From contig CAUWAG010000007.1 in the NCBI GenBank assembly GCA_963556695.1, positions 3,162,001 through 3,226,000 of the forward strand: a stretch of 64,000 bases of DNA, written 5' to 3'. The number at the start of each line of letters is the position of its first letter. Within the stretch, counting starts at the first letter, position 1. This stretch comes from Anthostomella pinea. Lineage: Eukaryota; Ascomycota; Sordariomycetes; Xylariales; Xylariaceae. This document shows positions 46,900-57,700 of this stretch, in pieces. The notes beneath the pieces were generated by a model. The model made no database searches, was not told the DNA's origin, and worked only from the letters and a program-made list of their open reading frames with translations. The position numbers were made by a program, and so were the translations under genes.

Positions 46900-49800
46900 A
46901 TGACAGCTACAGAAAGTCATCGTCACTCGAGAGCCTCGTCCCCGCCTGCCCGATCGCACTCGACACGTTCATCATCACGACCCACCACCACCTCTACGAC
47001 CACCACCAGAGACCAGACCAGCGAGCTCCCACATCGGTCTGCGTCGGCATCCCATCATCACCATCGCCAGCACAGCCGCCACAGTTCCTCCAGCAGGCCC
47101 GTTCAAGACGTCCTACCACACCAAGACTATGAGACCTCGAATGTGAAACGAAGCTCCAGCAAAGACCGCCATCCACCAGTCTCGCGCAGTACAGACTCCA
47201 AGGGGGTCCATCGACGAAGCAGCACACGTTCCAACCACGCGAACCACAAAGACATGGCCGGCCCCACGGCTGTCAATAACGCTGGCCCTGCTGCCCTCCC
47301 GCCTGTCATGCAGGCTGCAGCAGATGCCCGACCTACCGGCGGCAAACCACGAACGACGCGAACCTCGATTCCTACGCCCTCAGGAACATGGATCCTTGGT
47401 CGCACCGTGGGACAGGGCTCCATGGGCCGCGTGAAACTCGCCCGCCGAGAAGACGGAACTGAGCAGGTGAGTGTTTAGTCAAAACTATGGTGGCATGGTG
47501 TCTATAACCCCGCTCCCCCTCCCCGACCACCATTGCCACGGTTGATGCTGACTTAGTACCGCCAGCTCGCCTGTAAAATCATCCCGCGAGGCTCTACCGA
47601 GGATGGTCACCATAGTCGCGCAGACAAGGAGAGAGCAGATCAATCCAAGGAAATCCGAACTGCGCGCGAGGCTGCCATTGTCACTCTCCTCCAACATCCC
47701 CACATCTGTGGACTACGAGATGTGGTTCGCACCAATTATCATTGGTACATGCTCTTCGAGTATGTGAACGGGGGACAGATGCTCGACTACATCATCTCCC
47801 ATGGAAAGCTGAAGGAGAAACAAGCAAGGAAATTCAGCAGACAAATTGCCAGCGCTCTCGACTACTGCCACCGGAACAGCATAGTTCACCGCGACCTAAA
47901 GATCGAGAACATCCTCATCAGCAAGACTGGCGACATCAAGATAATCGATTTCGGACTGAGCAATCTCTTCTCACCCGGCGGCCATCTGAAGACCTTTTGC
48001 GGCAGTCTGTACTTTGCCGCTCCCGAGTTGCTCCAAGCGCGCGCGTATACAGGCCCCGAGGTTGATGTCTGGAGCTTCGGTATCGTGCTATACGTCCTAG
48101 TTTGTGGCAAGGTCCCTTTCGATGACCAGAGCATGCCGGCCCTACATGCCAAGATCAAGAAAGGGGCTGTGGACTACCCTGGCTGGCTATCTAATGGCAA
48201 GTAGACAAACCTCCATGCTGTTCAATGTGGGTTGCTAACTTAGGATGTAGACTGCCGCCACCTTCTGTCACGCATGCTTGTTACGGATCCTAGACAGCGG
48301 GCGACCATGTACGAGGTCCTAAACCATCCTTGGCTAACGAAGGGCTACGGTGGACCGCCCGAGAACTACCTTCCCCCTCGAGAGCCACTGACACTTCCGC
48401 TGGACCCAGAGGTCATTAACGCCATGACTGGTTTTAACTTTGGGGCCCCTGAGGGGATCAAGGCTCAACTCACCCGAATGGTTGAATCCGAGGATTACAA
48501 GCGGGCTATACAACTTTTGCAGAAGGAGAGGGAGTTGCCGCAACCATCGAAGGATGTGGAGAAGAAGCGTGGTTTTGGCTTCGACTTCTACAAGCGACAT
48601 AACTCTGCGAATAGTCGAGACAACCTAACCGCCCCGAGCGCGGAGGCCATTCAGCTTGGCAGCGATCCTCTCAATGCCTATAGCCCCTTACTTTCTATTT
48701 ACTACCTGGTTAAGGAGAAGCAGGCTCGCGACAAGGTGGATGCCGTGCCAAAATCACATACCCCTAAGAACGCTGCCGACTCACCAATGCCTGAGATTGC
48801 GCCACCTCCTCAAGCACATACGAACACCGCAGCTTACGAGATGGCAGGGGAGAAAGCCACGGGTGGAAGGACGAGGGCTCGCGCCAGGACTCATGGGGAA
48901 GATGACGCCCCTGACGACGTGAAGAAAGCACAGCTATCGCCTAATTTGCCTGCTGCCCCAGGCATCCCAGCTGACGCGCCGGCGAAGAAGTCGAGTGCCG
49001 CAGCAGGTATCCTTCGACGTTTCAGCACAAGGCGTCGCAAAGAGCCTGAGAGACAGGACAAGGATCGGTCTCACCCACCAGTGGTCCAGGTCCACTCACC
49101 GGCCGAGAATACAGTAACACCCCGCAAGAGTTTCAGCATACGGAAACCCAGACGTGATCGAGATGAGCCCGAAGGTTCAAGGTTACGGTCTGGCAGCAGT
49201 CAACCTCAACACCGCGATCTCCTCAGCCCGCCGCTATCCGCCGGTGACAATGCGCCCGGAAGCAAGAAAGGTCTGGGACGGTCCACAAGCGTGAATTCGG
49301 GGGATTATAGTAGAAGAAGACCATTTGGATCCACCAGCAGAATTCCCAAAGAACCGCCGCCCACGAGTGGCTCTGACCAGTCCACGGCTACCGACAAACC
49401 AGTGCCAGAACAGAAGAGCAAGTTGAACACGCGGGGCACCTCAATGCAAGCAAGGCCGCTGGGACATGCTAGACGGGAAAGCATCCAAGCCAGGAGGGCT
49501 CGAAGAGAGGGAGCCCGAGCGACTGATGTCCCCGAAGAGACGGACCAGGACGTTGGCGAGACAAGTGGAAATTCAGCAGATCGTCTAGATGACTCGGAAT
49601 TGGCCAAACCGGTTTTCTTGAAGGGCCTGTTCAGTGTCTCGACGACGTCTGGCAAGTCAGTGCCGGCAATCCGGGCGGATGTCAAGCGGGTGCTGAAGCA
49701 GCTCGGTGTCGAGTACACAGAGATCCGCGGGGGTTTCGCTTGTCGCCACACACCTAGTATCGATCTGAAGAAAGTGGCAGATATGCCCGGCAGTCCCGCA

Positions 49801-50181
49801 CCAGTTTCGGGCCACCACCGTCGGTTCAGTTTTGGCATTAGGAGCGAGCGTGAACGGGAGGAGCTGCGGGAGTTTGACCGGGCGCCACCCACGCCGCGAA
49901 CTCCCGGGAAGGGACCGGCGGACAGGAGTGACTCTACATCGGAAATTTCCGAGCAAGAAAGCATCCACCGGGATCCCCCTGGGTCCACAAGGAGAGTGCC
50001 CGGTGAGACGATGACCCACGTGCAGAGCGACCTAGGAGGAAACATGATCCTCAAATTCGAAATAATCATTGTCAAGGTTCCGCTGCTCTCGTTGCACGGA
50101 CTAACGTTCAAGCGCATAGAGGGAAACACGTGGCAGTTCAAGAACATGGCCGATCAAATACTTAAGGAGTTACGACTGTAG
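46900..50181 (+). CDS. kin1: Ser/Thr protein kinase, Kin1/Kin2 (PAR-1/MARK) type
   Basis: Predicted 1042 residues in three exons: 46900-47466, 47566-48196 and 48251-50181. The second intron begins with GC (G|GCAAGT), the others with GT. The N-terminus is Ser/His/Arg-rich and disordered. The kinase domain begins near residue 160: [48 protein letters not shown], activation loop [17 protein letters not shown], then [20 protein letters not shown] and [17 protein letters not shown] after the GC-AG join. The C-terminus ([29 protein letters not shown]) is a KA1-like membrane/autoinhibitory domain. Kin1 kinases act in polarity, septation and exocytosis at the cell cortex. The exon 2 acceptor could be 9 bp upstream (47557), adding three residues. 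Confidence 0.9.
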
Positions 50182-51607
50182 GCTCACAGTGCTGCCGAGC
50201 AGCTATGGCGGGTCAGAAATCGCACGAGTGGGCAGAGTTGGGATGATGGACAGGCGGCTACATTGCTACGAGGCCTACTGGGCGACGCGGCTTTGTTCAT
50301 TTCAAACGTGTCTTATATTTCACAAAGTTAATGGGGTGGACGTGGCATGCCGTCGTTGAATACGCCTTCTCACTCTCCAATCCCCTTTTTGTAGGGAATG
50401 GCGGTCTTTTAATGACGAGGTCTCCAGGCTAGAGGGCCTGCGTGTGAGGAATGTTAGTTTAGGGAAGCCTGGGCGAGCCAGGCATAACGACTATGATGTT
50501 TCCTAATAGCGAATACAAATAGTAATGTAGTAACTAGATGTGGTGCTGGTAACAACATATATGCACATTGCCTTGGTGCCGAGTTGGTGATAATAAGGAT
50601 ACACAGCTCTACCTAACGTGGTACCTTCATTGCTGGCCTGCTTACTCTCGACTGAACCTGTGAGATTTCAGATGGTCTGTATTTGGAAGAGGAATAAGGA
50701 GGTAGCTGAAAGGGGTACCTTCCCACTTGAATAGATGGGAAAGGTACTTCTAACAGCTAACATGTGATCCCGTAGGATGAGGAAGACACGATGGCGTTGA
50801 GGCCTTGGGTGGTCCGTGCGGAGTGTGTGTGATTCTCCCACGGTCAACCAGCCAATCAGTCGATCGATGGCTAGAGGCTCCAAGTGGGCAGCCACACCGG
50901 TAGGTACCTTACCGTCGATGCATGGCCCGTGCGCGCACTCCAATCGGCAAATTGGAGCTCGGCCTTGGTGCGGGTGGCCTCGAACCGTGTACACACCTCC
51001 AACCCTCCCAGCCAATATTCGCACCTTGGTCGCCTCGACACTGCGGTCTCACTGCATCTCATCAACCCCTTCGGCGACCGCGAAAACATCAATACTTAGT
51101 GAAGCTGCCCCCGAGTGCATACGCATCCAATCTCCCTCGAGCCTCCTCGTCAAGAAATCATACCAAGCTCCAGCCTCGGGCGATAGACACCATTGATCAT
51201 CAGGCCGAGCCGCGTTGAAACGACAAGAGCAACGACAAGAGCAAACGGAACCCTTTGTCTTCGGCCTCGGAATACCCTCTGCGAGTGTCAAGGGCACTGC
51301 TTGTGCGTCGAGTGACAGGCTAGACTACCAGTTGCAAAGCTGCACTGCAGAGGCCTTTCCTGCCTAAGATCTTGTCGTCGACTCTGATATAGGTTGGGAG
51401 CGCGCCTTGGAGCACTTAGCAGCTGCGGCCACGACTGGACTGAAGCTGCGTGGCAGAGATCTCGTGCCAGATTGGCAAACATACTGTCACTCACCAGCAG
51501 TGCCACACACGCACCTTCTACAAGGACTGGACAGCCTCAGGCCCTGCTCTGACACCAAATTACTTTCCCTTCCACAACACCATCACCATTACGATCGTTG
51601 AACATAA
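50182..51607. other. Intergenic region upstream of CAF40
   Basis: No supportable gene. It holds the kinase 3' UTR and the upstream region of CAF40. Confidence 0.35.
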
Positions 51608-51974
51608 GAGGAGCGCTTTCTCGAAACTGAAATCGACCTCGAGAAAGCTCTCATCGACAGGGACAACGCGCACGAGGCCGTTCATAGTGAGTGAATCCCG
51701 GCCCAGCATATGTTGCAGCCATAGATCGAGCCCTGACTTGCATAATCATAGTCAACCATAGTGGCAAAGACCGCAACCCCGTGTTGACGGCCGATCAATT
51801 CTCCAGCACCTTTCAGCCCTCTCCCTCGCGGCCCTACTGGAAGAAGAACAGTCTTAGGACAAGCCCGTCCCAGTCTACGCCGTGGACTGGCAATACACAC
51901 TAGAAGACAAGGCCCTCTTGCACGATTTTGACATCGACGTCCTCAACCACCCTCCAACTCGATCCGGTGCCTGA
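51608..51974 (+). pseudogene. Possible SRR1-like gene remnant in the CAF40 leader
   Basis: Broken frames with coding-like sequence. The piece from 51858 reads KPVPVYAVDWQYTLEDKALL then HDFDIDVLNHPP, which resembles the SRR1-like motif of fungal proteins (a variable Q/V-D-x-x-Y-T-x-x-D-K pattern followed by a short strand). The same frame has a TAG at 51855-51857, and the upstream piece (ERFLETEIDLEKALIDRDN, from 51611) lies in another frame. An intron-like segment, GTGAGT to CATAG, runs 51687-51751. It may instead just be the CAF40 5' UTR with a leader intron. Recognition rests on memory of the motif only. Confidence 0.3.
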
Positions 51975-52274
51975 ACTCTCTACCTATCAACCATTCTTCT
52001 GACATTCTTACCGTCTCCACCAGCTGTTCATTCGACACGGTCAAACTTGCGGAAAGTGGAAGAGAGCCGACAGGCTACACAATCTCGTCCATCCAAGTCG
52101 AAGTTTCAGATTCAACACCTCGAACTCCATTACAATATCCTTCACTTGAAGACTGACTATACTGTCTCCGCCGCAGCCCCTGCATTGTGTCCGTTCCTCA
52201 GGCATTCGGCACAATAGGCCCCGGAGAAGCACCCATTCGAAATCAAATACTTCAAATTTCCTTCAAAGCCAACC

Positions 52275-53459
52275 ATGATGCCCAACATGTACGGCCATCA
52301 CCAATACAACCCGCATAGCGAGCAGTCGTGGATGCATCAGCAGCCTAACCATCAACACCAAGCCCAGCAAGCCGCCGCTGTCGCTGCCCAGCAACAACAC
52401 TACAACCGCCTGGCAGGCGCCCACAACAATGCCACTGCTGGCATGGGGGCATCCATCCCTGGTCATGTCCAAGACAACGGCCTGGAAAACGTGTCCGAGG
52501 ATAATCGCCGGACCCTCAGCTTCATCGCGGACCTCTTGAACGAGAACACGCGCGAGGCTGCTCTGTTGGAGCTCAGCAAGAAGCGCGAGCAAGTCCCGGA
52601 GCTGGCCCTGATCCTGTGGCACTCTTTTGGTTGGTGATTCCGTGATCAAGTTTCTGGGAGTGGTAGCTAATCTGGTGAAATCTAGGAGTCATGACTTCAT
52701 TGATGCAGGAGATCATCTCAGTCTACAATCTCCTCAACCCCTCTCAACTAACGGCGTCGGCTTCGAACCGAGTCTGTAATGCGCTTGCATTACTTCAATG
52801 TGTGGCTTCGCACAATGAGACTCGAACTCTCTTCTTGAACGGTACGTAACTCCACCCTGCAGCTGAGACGGGGTGAAATATACTGACCTTTGGATGCAGC
52901 ACATATTCCCCTCTTCCTCTACCCGTTCTTGAACACCACCTCGAAGTCCCGACCCTTTGAGTACCTTCGACTCACCTCGCTTGGTGTGATCGGCGCATTG
53001 GTCAAGAATGACTCTAGCGAAGTCATCAACTTTCTCCTGACCACTGAGATAATTCCCCTGTGCTTGCGCATCATGGAGACTGGATCGGAACTCAGCAAGA
53101 CAGTCGCCATCTTTATCGTCCAGAAGATCTTGCTGGATGACAATGGTCTGAACTACATATGTGCCACTTACGAGCGCTTCTATGCTGTGGGCACGGTCCT
53201 CAGCAACATGGTAGCTCAGCTAGTGGAGCTGCAAACCGCTCGTCTGCTTAAGCATGTTGTACGCTGCTTCCTGCGGCTCAGTGACAACGCCCGTGCTCGA
53301 GAGGCTCTGCGACAATGTTTGCCGGAGCCACTCCGCGATGCAACCTTCAGCTCCCTATTGCGTGACGATGCTGCGACCAAGCGATGCCTTGCCCAGTTAT
53401 TGATCAACCTTTCGGACAATGTCGTTGAGGCCGGTGGCAATGGTCACACCGGCTTATGA
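52275..53459 (+). CDS. CAF40: CCR4-NOT subunit Caf40/Rcd1 (CNOT9)
   Basis: Predicted 356 residues in three exons: 52275-52629, 52686-52841 and 52900-53459. CNOT9 is an armadillo-repeat scaffold of the CCR4-NOT deadenylase complex that docks mRNA-binding and silencing factors. The first 70 residues are His/Gln-rich and variable. The rest is strongly conserved: [120 protein letters not shown] and [15 protein letters not shown]. Splice phases agree throughout. The end is normal length for the family. Confidence 0.95.
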
Positions 53460-53667
53460 AGCTCTGACAAGCAGTACTCGTACTGGTGGCCACGATACTG
53501 CAGCCGCCAAGGTCGTCTTCTTCCACCGCGAGGCAGTGGACGCGCTCTTTGAGCGAATTGCTGCCACTGGCGGCAGCTTGAACGTCGACGGCTATACAGC
53601 AAACGTCTCGCCAAACTTCATCAAAGCAGCCGCAGAACGAGAAACCACCGCCTCTTCGAGGACATGA
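53419..53667 (+). pseudogene. Short ORF overlapping the CAF40 stop, possible RRM-like remnant
   Basis: An 82-codon frame that overlaps the last 41 bp of CAF40 in another frame. Its middle (AAAKVVFFHREAVDALFERI, then GYTANVSPN) resembles part of a fungal RRM-like domain, and the frame stops soon after. It could be a truncated relic or chance. Weak call. Confidence 0.28.
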
Positions 53668-54736
53668 GCATGGACCTTCGCGCGTACTAGTTCAATTCTT
53701 TCCTTCGTTCTTCCAAACCACTTTCTCACTTTCCGAGTTGGAGTTAGACTACTATATACCCCCGTGGAGTTCTCGAGGCCGTACATTACACTAACACTGG
53801 GTCTATACCACAAACAATGATATTTTGCGCATGGCTGGCGTTCTGGGCATCAACGAGTGGAGTGATGGACGGACTATGGTACTGGGACAGGGAACTGGCC
53901 GGTGGGCTCAAGCGTTTGCCGCATTTCCTACGGCGCTAGCGCATTTGCATCTCATACACATCATTAGAGCAGTAGCGGAAGATATGGCTCTGTAGCTTTG
54001 TAGGTTATGTGTATATGAAAAAAAAAAGGAGGAGACCATTCCAGTCCAACTTTTACAATTCGTGGGTAGACTACAGACTTCTCTGCTCGCATCATTGCCC
54101 TTATCTCTCATATGACTGAGCTTATCATACGAGAGGAAGGCTCTTCATTATCCGGCTATAGGGTCTTGGTCTTAAGGCGGTGTACCGGCCGTCCGTAGAT
54201 TGACAATTACTTGGAGAAACGAGAGTAGCGAGTCAAGCATGTCCCTCCTCCGATGGGTGGAGCGGGCATGAATTCACCAGGCGGATAGGAGTTGGTCCGC
54301 CTCAAGGACGCCCCCAGTGTGTGTTTCGCCAAAACTCACACAGTCACGGGACTGAAGCTTGTCTCCAGCACCCCTATACTCAAAGCGCAGCGCAAGGCCC
54401 GGGCAGCCGATGCCCACGAATAGCCTAAATGCTTTTAGACAGCTTCAAAAGTAGTCCCAAGACCCTTTCACGAGACCGAGACTTGATATCAACCCGCCTC
54501 GGGCCAGACGGGAGGCAGTGTTCGTAGAGAAGGCTCTGGTACGTATAGATAGGATTCATATTATAAAAGAATGTCATGTGGGCTAGCCGCCATTAAATAT
54601 AGGCGTAGCTTGTAGCTGGTATATCGTATCGTATAGATCGTAGGGTATGCCGTATCCCTCCTTCAGCTCGAAATCAAACACCATTTGCCATTTTCCCATC
54701 TGCATTTCATCATCGACATTCAAACCGCCGACGTCT
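53668..54736. other. Convergent intergenic region downstream of CAF40
   Basis: About 1.07 kb between convergent genes. An A10 run lies near 54018-54027. No gene seen. Confidence 0.4.
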
Positions 54737-57700
54737 TCAGTACCTCAGCTCAAGGCGCGTGAACCGCCTCTTCGTCGAGTCGTCCAGCCAGTTCATCTCC
54801 CGAGGTGTATACTTGTGGGTAGTACGCTTCCACAAACCGCCCTTGCCGAAACCGGAAGGGAGTTCGATGTCTGGGCTATGGTGGACCTTTGTGCTGGTCT
54901 TTTGCGTGTGGTGGTGAGCTTGTATGCAACACTCGACTTCGGGCAGAGTTCCATGCTGTGGTACGCCCGTCTTATCGCTTGAGGAAGCCCACATGCCCGT
55001 GGGTGCGTGGATAGCGGTCTGTATCGGCATCGGCTTCACCCAGAGGGATGAGACGACAGCCGGCACAGCAGGGATATCTGCGACAAAAGGGGCAGCGTCG
55101 GCGCCCCTAGTTGCGCTTCGGGATCGAGTCGAAATCGCTTGCTTGTGCTTGGTCTGACGAAGGCTTCGCTCTGGCTTTGCAGACGCACCATATCCTTCCA
55201 TCGCAGGATGGACCGTCTCTGCCGAAGTTTCCAACGATCCAAAGAAGACAGGGTGACGGACCGCCACATCGAAGGGGCCAACATCAGGAAGTTTGCTCTT
55301 CACAATAGCTTGTTGCAGTTCAGCTGCCCACTGGGAGGGTGGTGCTTGGCCTCTTGAGAATCTCAGCTCGGGATACGATGCAGTTATTGCGCAGCGCAGC
55401 GCTACAGACCATTCCCGAGGGGTTGCCCCACTGCGGGCGATCTTTGGCGCAATGTGGCTGGCGTTGATGGCTTCCTGAAGCTCTGCATCCCAGTTCTTGG
55501 AGTGTGAAGCCCGTAGAGCGAGCTTGGTACCAGGGTAGCTAGCTACTATGGCCTCGCTCAGTGCTGCACCCCAGCTCTCGCGGTAGGCGATCGTGGGTCG
55601 GTGCTGCTGGCGGATGGGAATGTGGACGGGTTTATCGCGAGGGATTTCATCGAGGTTCTTGATGATAAACTCTTCAGGCAACTCATCCAACTCAGCGGTC
55701 TTCATCTCAATCTCAGCATGTTCAGGGACCTTTGGCACGTCTGGCGTCTTCTTGGCCTTCCTTCCAAACCATCCACCGAGGAACCCACCGGTGCTCTTGC
55801 TAGAAGTAGTGACAGTTGAGGCTTTCGTCGTGGTTGTCTTCACTGATGCTGCGTCCGCGGTAGGGGAAGATGGTGCGGAGCTCATCATTGACGCAATAGA
55901 TGGGCTTGATGGACGTACTGAATATATTGAGATCCAGTCCAGCTCGACTGATGTGACCTGGCTCTTTACCCATAGGCGGGTAGATTGGAGTCTCTGCATG
56001 GGTTGCTCAATGCTTCTTGGCTTCCTGAGCATCGCTAGAGCCGCCGGGTCTGCAGAAGTAGTGCGGTAGACTGTTCTCGTTGGGTCGAGCTGGAATAAAC
56101 CAGGAGATGAAGACGAGACGGAAACACTCTTGCTCCACAGAGAAATCTTGCTGGCACCGGAGGCCCGGCTCACATGAGGCTGTAAGACCCACAGAGTCTT
56201 GCTTGTCAAGGTAACTGCAGGCTGTTTGACTGTGCGTGGCTTTGTCGTCGTAGAGATGGCTGCGGGAAGCTTAGATGTCCTCCTGAAGTCATGTCGGACG
56301 GCTTCGGCGTTGAAAACCCCCTCGGACTCCGACTCTGAGTGTGCCATAGGCTTATTCCATAGCCCACCTGTGTATGCCGTGCCATCTATTAGTACAATTG
56401 AGGCGGCTTCGCACGGTGGCATTTGGGGTGCCAAAGGCCTGGCGGCTACAAGCAGCCAGCTAGGGGATGAACTTTCAGATGAGGAGCTCTGACTCCTTAC
56501 AGTCCAGAGTCCCCCCTTCTGAAAGCGCACAAGAGGCTCTACCGTCGCGCGGGGTGTTTTCGAGGCCATGACCTTGGCAGCCGGTGGTTGAGAGGTACTT
56601 CGGAAATCATTCCGGACGGCGTTGGCATCAAAAAGACCCTGAGACTCAGGCTCCTGTCTCGCCGCTGGCTTGGTCCACATTTCATTGAAGTGTGCCGGCT
56701 TGGTAGCGCGATTCTTCTCAACGGCCTTGCTTGGGGTCAGTAGCCAATTGTGAGCGGAAGACATCGTTGCGGGATCCTGAAACTTCGCAGTCCAGAGGCT
56801 CTCGGTCTTGTATCGTGGTAGGGGCTCTAACATTTTCCGTGGAGACTTCTTGACACTTGCAATGGCTGCAGGAAATTGCGAGGTCCTACGGAAATCAGGC
56901 CTAGCAACATTGATATCGAAAAGACCATCTTGGGCAGGCTCGGTAAGGATCAAGGGCTGCCTCCACATACTGTGAGACTGAGCAGGCGTAATGGCTGCTC
57001 TCGGGATAGCCTTGGGCTCACTTGAATACTGTGACTCCGAAGACTGGAAGAGATACCCAGGCATAGGGGAAGGTCGCGTCAGATTCGAACACTTCGGTGC
57101 CCAGAGATCGGTTGTGGTCAGCTGAGCGAGAGGTTCCTTAACGAAACGGGGTGCTCTTGCGGAGATTTTAAATGCGGCGGGCTCTTTGGATGTTCTGCGG
57201 TGATCCACTCTTGAGAACTTAAAGTCGAACAAGCCACCGATTTGGGGCGCTACATCGAAAACAGGCTGTATCCAGAGTGCCGATTTACCAGTGGCAATTC
57301 CGAAGGCAGTCCGTACTTTGAGAGATTTTGAGCCCCATAGGTTGCTGGTCGTCAGCGGAGAAAGGGGCTCTGCAGTGACACGCGGTGCCCTTGCCGACAG
57401 TGTGAGTGCGGCAGGCTGCTTCGATGTTCTGCGATAATCGAGTCTCGGGACATGAACGTCGAACAAGCCATCAACCTGGATGGGTGATATGAGTACAGGT
57501 TGCACCCACAGCAGTGGTCCATCAACTGCGACTTGGGAATGACCCTGCGCCGTGGAAAGGAGCGCAGTACTCTTCACTGATGTCCACAGAAGTCCGGAGA
57601 TCACCGCATTCGCAGCAATGACGTCTGGCGCCCATAAGCATGCGCTTTCAATGCGGAGAACATTCTCCTCAGTCCGAGGCTTCGACCTGATGGAGTCGAC

